Source of the DNA: DAIDJM01 sp964250215
GTDB lineage: Bacteria; Pseudomonadota; Alphaproteobacteria; Acetobacterales; Acetobacteraceae
Reading direction: 5' to 3'
Assembly: GCA_964250215.1 (NCBI GenBank)
Contig: CAXUEX010000176.1
Span: 1 to 5,451 of the forward strand
Length of the DNA stretch: 5,451 bases
Positions 1-5,451 of the stretch are shown here, in pieces (positions within the stretch are counted from its first letter, which is position 1; each line of letters begins with the position of its first letter). A program made the translations under genes and the position numbers. The notes under the pieces are model-generated. The model was not told the origin of the DNA and made no database searches. It saw only the letters and a program-made list of their open reading frames with translations.

Positions 1-33
1 CAGATGATTTGTATCCCGGAACGGAGCCGTCGG

Positions 34-570
34 CTACGCCGTCAAATGGCGCACCGTCTCCGCCGCCCCGGCCCACGCCGCCGGCCCTTCCAGCCGTCCC
101 CGCAGCCGCGCCTGCGCATCCAAAATCAGCGTCGTCGGAAATCCGAGCAGCCCCAGAAGGTGCACCGCCTCGCTCTCCGGATCCAGCAGCACCGTCAGAT
201 GCGGCAACTTGTGCGCCGCCAGGAACGGCCGCACCGCGTCCGCCCCACCATGGTCGGCCGAAACCGCCAGCACGGTGATCCCGCCCACCACGGCCAGCCG
301 GTCCAGCTCCGGCAGTTCCTTCACGCACGGCGCGCACCATGTCGCCCAGAAATTCAGCACCACCGGCTGACCGCGGAACGCCGCCAGCCTCCGCCGCTTC
401 CCATCCAGCCCCGCAAATTCAAGCTCCGGCAGCGCCTGCGGCGGCGAAACCTGCTGGATGGCCGAAAGCGGTCGGAACGCCCCCGGTTCGTCGTCAGCCA
501 GGGCCGGTTTGCGCACCAGCCCCGCCATCATTACCGTGCCGCCCAGCACCGCTCGCCGCGTCAGAAGCAT
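34..570 (-). CDS. TlpA-family periplasmic thiol-disulfide oxidoreductase with Tat-like signal peptide
   Basis: The protein has 178 residues and a thioredoxin fold. The redox motif WCAPC lies at residues 78-82, after the beta strand VVLNFWAT (70-77). The cis-proline loop of thioredoxins is seen as GFPTT (143-147, Pro145). The N-terminus reads TRRAVLGG (residues 4-11), followed by a short hydrophobic stretch, a basic RK pair and ALA before DD. This looks like a Tat-type signal cleaved after Ala25. Family members reduce or exchange disulfides in periplasmic proteins, often during cytochrome c maturation; the partner here is unknown. The start at 570 is chosen because it includes the whole signal peptide and has a GGAGG ribosome site just upstream; the longer open frame to 1080 is the antisense of argH. 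The gene ends in TAG at 34-36 and is transcribed away from argH. The family call is firm, the exact role is not. Confidence 0.93.
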   Translation of the reverse strand: MLLTRRAVLGGTVMMAGLVRKPALADDEPGAFRPLSAIQQVSPPQALPELEFAGLDGKRRRLAAFRGQPVVLNFWATWCAPCVKELPELDRLAVVGGITVLAVSADHGGADAVRPFLAAHKLPHLTVLLDPESEAVHLLGLLGFPTTLILDAQARLRGRLEGPAAWAGAAETVRHLTA

Positions 571-573
571 ATG
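568..573. other. Back-to-back divergent start codons (CATATG), zero intergenic distance
   Basis: The minus-strand ATG (568-570) and the plus-strand ATG (571-573) touch, forming the palindrome CATATG. No noncoding base separates the two genes. The promoter and 5' leader of each gene must therefore lie inside the coding sequence of the other, or the messages must be leaderless or start very close to the codon. I could not pick out a convincing -35/-10 pair on either side. Both starts are supported by protein conservation: the signal peptide on one side and the WGGRF motif on the other. Confidence 0.85.
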
Positions 574-1953
574 TCCTCCGATCTCCCCTGGGGCGGCCGC
601 TTCGCCGCGCGCCCCGCCGATATCCTCGCCCGCATCAACGCCTCGATCGATACCGACCGCGCGCTCTGGCGACAGGATATCGCCGGCTCCCGCGCCCACG
701 CCGCCATGCTCGCGCATGTAGGCCTGATCCCGGCCGCCGACGAGGCCGCCATCGCCGCCGGCCTCGATGCGATCGAAGCCGAAATCGAATCTGGCACCTT
801 CCCGTTCAGCGCCGCGCTCGAAGACATCCACATGAACGTCGAAGCCCGGCTCACCGAGCGCATCGGCGAACCCGGCCGCCGCCTGCACACCGCGCGCAGC
901 CGCAACGATCAGGTCGCCACCGATTTCCGCCTCTGGATCCGCGACGCCACCCAAGGCATCGACGCGCAACTCGCCTCGCTCATGCGCGCGCTGGCCGAAC
1001 GCGCCGCCATGCACGCCGCCGATGCCATGCCCGGCTTCACGCATCTGCAATCGGCGCAGCCCATCACCTTCGGCCACCATTTGCTCGCCTATGTCGAAAT
1101 GCTGTCGCGCGATCGCGGCCGCTTCGCCGATGCGCGCACGCGCCTGAACGAATGCCCGCTCGGCGCCGCCGCCCTCGCCGGCACCGCTTTCCCGATCGAT
1201 CGTGACATGACCGCCGCTGCGCTAGGTTTCGATCGCCCCTGCGCCAATTCGCTCGATGCGGTTTCCAGCCGCGATTTCGCGCTGGAATTCCTCGCCGCCG
1301 CCGCGATCTGCGCCACGCATCTCTCGCGTTTCGCGGAAGAAATCGTGCTCTGGTGCAGCGCCCCGTTCCGCTTCGTGCGGCTCTCCGATGCGTTCACCAC
1401 CGGCAGCTCCATCATGCCGCAAAAGCGCAATCCCGATGCCGCCGAGCTCGTTCGCGCCAAGCCCGGCCGCATCGTGGGCTCGCTGATCGCGCTGCTCACG
1501 GTGATGAAAGGCCTGCCGCTGGCCTATGCCAAAGATATGCAGGAGGACAAGGCGCCCGTTTTCGAAGCCGCCGCGGCACTCGGCTTGTCGCTCGCCGCGA
1601 TGGACGGCATGGTCCGCGACATGCAGCCCGACCTCGCCCGCATGGCCGATTTCGCCGCCGCCGACCACGCCACCGCCACCGATCTGGCCGATTGGCTGGT
1701 GCGCCGTCTGGGCCTGCCGTTCCGCGATGCGCACCGCATCACCGGCCGCATCGTCGCGCGCGCGGAACAGCTCGGCGTGGGCCTGCCCGATCTGCCGCTA
1801 GATGAAATGCAGCGCGAGGAACCACGTATCGCGGATGATGTGTTCTCGGTGCTGGGGGTCGAAGCCTCGATAGCCTCACGCAACAGCTTCGGCGGCACCG
1901 CGCCGGCCCGCGTCGCCGAGCAGGCCAGACGCTGGCTCGCCGAACTCGCATGA
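571..1953 (+). CDS. argH: Argininosuccinate lyase
   Basis: A complete 460-residue protein, the normal length for ArgH. It cleaves argininosuccinate to arginine and fumarate, the last step of arginine synthesis, in the cytoplasm as a homotetramer of the aspartase/fumarase superfamily. Motifs in order: WGGRF (residues 7-11), EDIHMNVE (84-91), HTARSRNDQ (106-114), FTHLQSAQP (156-164) with the conserved His159, and the superfamily signature GSSIMPQKRNP (278-288) with the mobile-loop serines 279/280 and Lys285. The start at 571 gives the family N-terminus; the frame stays open upstream to base 4, but that part is antisense of the TlpA-family gene and resembles no ArgH. The stop TGA (1951-1953) overlaps the ATG of the next gene by four bases (ATGA), pointing to co-transcription. 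No catalytic residue is missing. Confidence 0.98.
   Translation: MSSDLPWGGRFAARPADILARINASIDTDRALWRQDIAGSRAHAAMLAHVGLIPAADEAAIAAGLDAIEAEIESGTFPFSAALEDIHMNVEARLTERIGEPGRRLHTARSRNDQVATDFRLWIRDATQGIDAQLASLMRALAERAAMHAADAMPGFTHLQSAQPITFGHHLLAYVEMLSRDRGRFADARTRLNECPLGAAALAGTAFPIDRDMTAAALGFDRPCANSLDAVSSRDFALEFLAAAAICATHLSRFAEEIVLWCSAPFRFVRLSDAFTTGSSIMPQKRNPDAAELVRAKPGRIVGSLIALLTVMKGLPLAYAKDMQEDKAPVFEAAAALGLSLAAMDGMVRDMQPDLARMADFAAADHATATDLADWLVRRLGLPFRDAHRITGRIVARAEQLGVGLPDLPLDEMQREEPRIADDVFSVLGVEASIASRNSFGGTAPARVAEQARRWLAELA
575..579 (-). promoter_or_regulatory. Shine-Dalgarno GGAGG of the TlpA-family gene
   Basis: Read on the minus strand, the bases before the 570 start are GGAGG, then ACAT, then ATG: a strong anti-16S match with a short 4-base spacer. 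On the plus strand these bases are part of argH codons 2-3 (two TCC serine codons), so the site lies wholly within argH coding sequence. It supports the chosen start of the minus-strand gene. On the argH side there is only a weak AGAAG at 563-567, three bases from its ATG. Confidence 0.7.
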
Positions 1954-2090
1954 AAACTTCCGCAATCCTGCTGCCCACTCTTGCGCTGATCGCCGCCATG
2001 GCGCTGGCGGCCTGCGGCAAGATCGGGCCGCCCACGCCGCCCGGGCCGCCCGAGGACATCACCTACCCGAAAATCTACCCCACCCATTGA
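1950..2090 (+). CDS. lptM: Small LptM/YifL-like lipoprotein
   Basis: A 46-residue protein beginning MKTSAILLPTLALIAAMA. It has a lysine-containing n-region, a hydrophobic core and a lipobox LAAC (residues 19-22), with Cys22 as the lipidated residue. The mature part starts CGKIGPP, the hallmark of the LptM (YifL) small-lipoprotein family, and continues with a proline-rich tail of about 17 residues ending in His. In E. coli LptM helps the outer-membrane LPS translocon LptDE mature its disulfides; whether this short homologue does the same is inference. Homologues often sit just before lysA or dapF, as here. The gene overlaps argH by four bases (ATGA) and lysA by one (TGATG). It has no evident Shine-Dalgarno site, so it is probably translated by coupling to argH. 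It is short enough for gene callers to miss. Confidence 0.88.
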   Translation: MKTSAILLPTLALIAAMALAACGKIGPPTPPGPPEDITYPKIYPTH

Positions 2091-3289
2091 TGCCGCCGCG
2101 TTGGCACGCAACCGATGGGCTGCGGTTCGGCGGCACGCCGCTATTTCCCATAGCCGCTCGCCACGGCACGCCGTGCTGGATCCATTCCGGTGAAATCCTG
2201 CGTGCCCGCCTGAATCTTCTGCGCCAAGCCATGCCGGGCGTGGCCATCCATTACGCGATGAAAGCCAACGCCGCCGTGCCGCTTCTGGCCATGCTCGCGC
2301 GGCAAGGCATTGGCGCCGATGTCGTCAGCGGCGGCGAATTGCGCTTGGCACTGGCCGCCGGCTTTCCCCCGGAAAAACTCGTCTTCTCCGGCGTCGGCAA
2401 AACCGCGACCGAACTCGCGGACGCGCTAGCGGCCAACGTCGGCCAGATCAACGTCGAAAGCTTCGAGGAACTCACGCTGCTCTCCCGTCTCGCGGCCCAA
2501 ACCGGCCGCACCGCGCGTATCGCCCTCCGCGTGAACCCCGATATCGCGGCCGGCGGCCACGAAAAAATCGCCACCGGCCGCGCGGCGGACAAATTCGGCA
2601 TCGCCTATGATACGATTACGGAATTGTATGCCCGCGCCGTCACGCTCCCCGGCATCGCACCCATCGGTCTCGCCGTGCATATCGGCAGCCAGATCCTGCA
2701 CATGGCCCCTTTCCGCGCGGCCTACGAAAAACTCGCCGCGCTCGTCGCCGAACTCCGCGCCCGCAACCTGCCGGTGGAAACGCTCGATTGCGGCGGCGGC
2801 CTCGGCATCGCTTACGAATACGAACCCGCGCCGCTGCCCGAAGCCTGGGCCGGCGCCATCCGCAGCACCCTCGGCCACCTGGAACTCAAACTCGCCATCG
2901 AACCCGGCAGATGGCTCGCCGGCCCCGCCGGCCTGCTGCTCGCTTCCGTCATCCGCACCCGCCGCGCCGGCATGGCGCGCCCCATGCTGGTGCTCGATGC
3001 CGCGATGACGGAACTGATCCGCCCGGCGCTATATGGTGCCAGTCACCGCATCGTGCCGCTCGATCCCATCGCCGCCCGCGCCCCCACCGAGCTCACCGAC
3101 GTCGTCGGCCCCGTCTGCGAAAGCAGCGACGTATTCGCGCGCGAGATCCAATTGCCGGCGCTGGAAGATGGCGCCGTGGTAGCGATCCTCGATGCCGGCG
3201 CTTACGGTGCGGTGATGAGTTCCACCTACAACGCGAGGCCGCCGGCGCCCCAGATCTGGCTGGATCGCGGCGAGGAAATTCCCGCATGA
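2090..3289 (+). CDS. lysA: Diaminopimelate decarboxylase
   Basis: A 399-residue PLP-dependent fold-type III enzyme that decarboxylates meso-diaminopimelate to L-lysine, the last step of lysine synthesis. Motifs: YAMKAN (55-60) with the PLP Schiff-base Lys58, SGGE (80-83), RVNPD (147-151), HIGSQ (197-201), the glycine-rich phosphate-binding CGGGLGI (234-240), EPGR (271-274), and CESSD (343-347), whose Cys343 acts across the dimer. YGAVMSSTYNARP (372-384) is the usual C-terminal active-site stretch. The ATG at 2090 is preferred over the in-frame TTG at 2087 because it overlaps the lipoprotein stop by one base (TGATG), fitting coupled translation; no Shine-Dalgarno is evident. The C-terminus stops about 15 residues after that stretch, earlier than in most LysA proteins, whose final helix appears to be missing. 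All catalytic residues I can identify are present. Confidence 0.97.
   Translation: MPPRWHATDGLRFGGTPLFPIAARHGTPCWIHSGEILRARLNLLRQAMPGVAIHYAMKANAAVPLLAMLARQGIGADVVSGGELRLALAAGFPPEKLVFSGVGKTATELADALAANVGQINVESFEELTLLSRLAAQTGRTARIALRVNPDIAAGGHEKIATGRAADKFGIAYDTITELYARAVTLPGIAPIGLAVHIGSQILHMAPFRAAYEKLAALVAELRARNLPVETLDCGGGLGIAYEYEPAPLPEAWAGAIRSTLGHLELKLAIEPGRWLAGPAGLLLASVIRTRRAGMARPMLVLDAAMTELIRPALYGASHRIVPLDPIAARAPTELTDVVGPVCESSDVFAREIQLPALEDGAVVAILDAGAYGAVMSSTYNARPPAPQIWLDRGEEIPA
3272..3276 (+). promoter_or_regulatory. Likely Shine-Dalgarno for the DUF4175 gene
   Basis: GAGGA lies nine bases before the ATG at 3286, inside the last codons of lysA. It is the best ribosome-site match of the three downstream starts in the chain; the lipoprotein and lysA starts have none. 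It supports 3286 as the start, so this gene may begin translation independently as well as by coupling through the ATGA overlap. Confidence 0.5.
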
Positions 3290-5451
3290 ACCGGCTCATC
3301 TGGCTGCGCGCCGGCGCACAGCTGATCCTGCTTGCCGAACGCCTTGCCGCCGCGCTCTGGGCGCCGCTCGCGGTGCTGGCCGCCGCCGCGGGGCTCGCGC
3401 TCTTGGCACCAGGCGCCCCGCTCCTGTTCCTGCTGCCTTTCGCCACGCTCGCCGCCATTCTGCTGCTGCTTCGTGGGAGATGGCGCGCGTTCCGCATGCC
3501 TGACGCGGCTGAAGCCGAGCGCTGGCTGGAACGCCGCAGCCGCTTGCCGCACGAGCCGCTCGCGGTGCTGCGCGACACGCCCGCCGGCGCGTCCGGCCCG
3601 CTCTGGAAGCTGCACCAAGCCCGCGCCGCGAGCACGATCGGCGCGCTTCGTCTCGGCAGGCCCCGCGCCGAACAAGCCGCCGCCGAACCCCGCGCCCAGC
3701 CTTTCGCGGCCCACCTGCAGCACGCTTCCGGCATCGCGGTGGCCGGACGGGAGGCCCCGGCGCGACTCGCCGCCGCTTTCCTGCCCGGTTTCGGCTTAAG
3801 CCTCGGCACCCAGGCACCCACGCTGCAAGCCTGGATCGAGCCACCCGCCTACACCGGCCAGCCGCCGATCTTCCTAGCCCCCGGCGGCGACACGATCACC
3901 GTGCCGGCGGGCGCTAAACTCACCGTCAGCCTCGGCGGCGCCGGCCGCCCCACGCTCCGCGCCGGCAGCCATGCCGCACGCTTCCGCCGTGTCGCCGAAG
4001 GCACGTGGCAGGCCACCGCCACGCTCACGCGAAGCGGCCGGATCGTCGTCTCCCGCTGGTTCGGCACGCTGGCGGCCTGGGGTCTGCACGTGCTGCCGAA
4101 CGATCCACCGCGAATCGCCTGGAGCGGCACGCCCGGCCGCGCCGGCAGCACGCTGGAAACCCGCCTGCCCTGGCAAGTGGCCCAGCGCTGGGGCGTCGCC
4201 GCGCTCACCGCCGAGCTGGTGCCCGAAGGCCACGCCGATCTGCCGCCGCTCGCCGTGCCCGTGCCGCTTCCCGGCACGCCGAAGGATGCCGGCGGCGCCC
4301 CGCACGCCGATCTTGCCGCCAACCCCTATGCCGGCCTGCCGATGCGCGGCGTGTTGCGCGGCCGGGATGTTTCGGGCCAGCAAGGAGCGAGCGGCCCCGT
4401 CACGTTCCGCCTGCCCGCCCGCGAATTCCACGATCCGCTCGCCCGCGCCGTGATCGATCTCCGCCGCCGCCTGGCGCTGAATCCGGCCGCGCCGCATGAC
4501 GCCGCCGACGATCTCGCGGCCCTCGCCGAAGCCCCCGTCACGCGGACGCACCACAGCGGCGCCTTCCTCAACCTCGCCGCCGCCGCCGCCCTGCTGCGCG
4601 AACGCGGCGTGGCCGCCGAACCCGAAGCCCAGGCCCGGCTCTACACGCTCGCGCTGGATCTGGATGGCGCGCTGCCCGGCCCCGCCGAACAGAAACTGCA
4701 AGCCGCGCGCGACGCGCTCCGCCGCGCGCTGACCGAACGCGCGCAAGGCCGCATCTCGGACGCCGATCTGGCGAAGAAAATGGAACAATTGCGCCAGGCA
4801 CTGGCCCAGCGTCTCGCCGAAATGGCACGCCGCGCCTTTGAAAAAGGCCAGCTCGGCCAATTCGATCCGCGCGGCAAAAGCTTCAACTCACCCACGCTGG
4901 ACCACATGATCCAGCACATGCAGCAGCAGGCGCAATCCGGCCACATGCAGGAGGCGCGCCGCGAAATGGCCGAGCTGGAAAACCTGCTCGACCGGCTGAA
5001 CAATGCCAAAGTTCTCTCTCCGGAACAAGCCGCCCGCGCCGCCGAGGCCAATCGCCAGGCCCGCCAGCTCATGCGCGCCACGCAGGATCTCGCGCGCCGC
5101 GAAGCCGGACTCATGGATCGCGGCCAGGCCCGCGCCCCGCGGCCTCCACCAATGCCCACGCGCCCGCAGATCTGGGGCCAGGACATGCCAACGCCACCGC
5201 CCGATCCGGAAAAACTCGAAGCCGACGAAGCCGCCCGCGGCACCGATGCCCGCACCGAACGCGCGTTGCAGCGCGCACTGCAAGCCCTGAAACAGGCCGC
5301 CGGCCAATTCGGCGCCAAAACGCCGCAAAGCTTCGAGGACGCCGCCAAATCCATGCAGCGCGCCGAACAGGCGCTCACCGAAGGCGATGACAGCGGCGCG
5401 CGCCAGCAGGAAGCGCAGGCCGTGCAGGATCTGCAGAAAGGCGGTCAGGAC
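3286..5451 (+). CDS. TIGR02302/DUF4175 family membrane protein, 3' end outside the window
   Basis: The frame is open from ATG 3286 to the last base, giving 722 residues with no stop; family members are usually somewhat over 800 residues, so the C-terminus lies beyond the window. Two hydrophobic segments (about 20-41 and 46-62) form an N-terminal membrane hairpin, followed by the family pattern AEAERWLERRSRLPHEPL (residues 74-91). A beta-rich, probably periplasmic part begins near WIEPPAYTGQPP (183-194) and runs to about 380. From RAVIDLRRRLALNP onward (near 387) the protein is helical and rich in Ala, Gln, Glu, Arg and Met, with likely coiled coils, interrupted by a proline-rich linker (620-643). 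The family is common in Alphaproteobacteria next to lysA and its function is unknown; an envelope role is inference. The third membrane segment expected near 138-155 is not evident. The start overlaps the lysA stop by four bases (ATGA). Confidence 0.9.
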   Translation, partial: MNRLIWLRAGAQLILLAERLAAALWAPLAVLAAAAGLALLAPGAPLLFLLPFATLAAILLLLRGRWRAFRMPDAAEAERWLERRSRLPHEPLAVLRDTPAGASGPLWKLHQARAASTIGALRLGRPRAEQAAAEPRAQPFAAHLQHASGIAVAGREAPARLAAAFLPGFGLSLGTQAPTLQAWIEPPAYTGQPPIFLAPGGDTITVPAGAKLTVSLGGAGRPTLRAGSHAARFRRVAEGTWQATATLTRSGRIVVSRWFGTLAAWGLHVLPNDPPRIAWSGTPGRAGSTLETRLPWQVAQRWGVAALTAELVPEGHADLPPLAVPVPLPGTPKDAGGAPHADLAANPYAGLPMRGVLRGRDVSGQQGASGPVTFRLPAREFHDPLARAVIDLRRRLALNPAAPHDAADDLAALAEAPVTRTHHSGAFLNLAAAAALLRERGVAAEPEAQARLYTLALDLDGALPGPAEQKLQAARDALRRALTERAQGRISDADLAKKMEQLRQALAQRLAEMARRAFEKGQLGQFDPRGKSFNSPTLDHMIQHMQQQAQSGHMQEARREMAELENLLDRLNNAKVLSPEQAARAAEANRQARQLMRATQDLARREAGLMDRGQARAPRPPPMPTRPQIWGQDMPTPPPDPEKLEADEAARGTDARTERALQRALQALKQAAGQFGAKTPQSFEDAAKSMQRAEQALTEGDDSGARQQEAQAVQDLQKGGQD

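Noticed and set aside
21..45. AGCCG/CGGCT inverted repeat at the TlpA-family stop, as a possible terminator
   Set aside because: The arms are five bases with a one-base loop and no following T-run on the minus strand. It is not a credible hairpin.
4..570. Upstream extension of the argH frame by 189 codons
   Set aside because: The translation is Arg/Pro/Gln-rich with no family resemblance, and the opposite strand encodes a clear thioredoxin-fold protein. ArgH conservation starts at the WGGRF region just after 571.
571..1080. Minus-strand extension of the TlpA-family frame through argH (348-residue open frame)
   Set aside because: This part is Gly/Ala-rich antisense of argH. The signal peptide begins at 570 with a GGAGG site just before it.
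3481..3800. Possible frameshift in the DUF4175 gene around the missing third membrane segment
   Set aside because: The other two frames give Arg/Pro-rich translations and no hydrophobic helix, while family-like residues flank the region in the same frame. This points to divergence, not a frameshift.
3093..3844. Overlapping minus-strand open frames opposite the lysA/DUF4175 junction
   Set aside because: The translations are Ser/Arg/Ala-rich noise across two real genes, with no motifs.
3874..4860. 328-residue minus-strand open frame opposite the DUF4175 gene
   Set aside because: It is low-complexity, rich in Gly, Ala, Arg and Glu, and antisense to a recognisable protein. High G+C removes stop codons from the opposite strand. 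No domain or ribosome site was seen.

Overview
The window is a compact, very GC-rich stretch of chromosome (well over 60% G+C by eye, with G or C at most third codon positions). It fits an alphaproteobacterium. The order argH, small lipoprotein, lysA, TIGR02302/DUF4175 protein is an arrangement I know from that class. A divergent TlpA-family gene beside argH makes me lean towards Rhodospirillales/Acetobacteraceae, but the genus cannot be read from this sequence.

Layout: bases 1-33 hold no recognisable feature. A TlpA-family thioredoxin-fold gene runs leftwards (570 to 34, minus strand). Its ATG directly abuts the ATG of argH (571-1953, plus), so the divergent pair has no intergenic bases. From argH onwards the plus-strand genes overlap by 1-4 bases: argH; a 46-residue LptM/YifL-like lipoprotein (1950-2090); lysA (2090-3289); and a large TIGR02302/DUF4175 envelope protein (3286 to the window end, open at 5451, so incomplete). 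Stop-start overlaps of the ATGA and TGATG type imply one transcript with translational coupling. There are no tRNAs, rRNAs, IS elements, CRISPR arrays or convincing terminators, and no gap long enough to hide a gene.

How the genes fit together: ArgH makes arginine plus fumarate from argininosuccinate. LysA decarboxylates meso-diaminopimelate (also a peptidoglycan precursor) to lysine. The lipoprotein and the DUF4175 protein belong to the cell envelope, and the TlpA-like protein probably handles thiol-disulfide exchange in the periplasm. So two amino-acid end steps are wired to envelope genes in one unit.

This is mainly an ordinary housekeeping region and I see no new system. The points worth a second look are the zero-gap CATATG divergent start, the easily missed lipoprotein gene, the shortened LysA C-terminus, the apparent loss of the third membrane segment in the DUF4175 protein, and the Tat-like signal on the TlpA protein.
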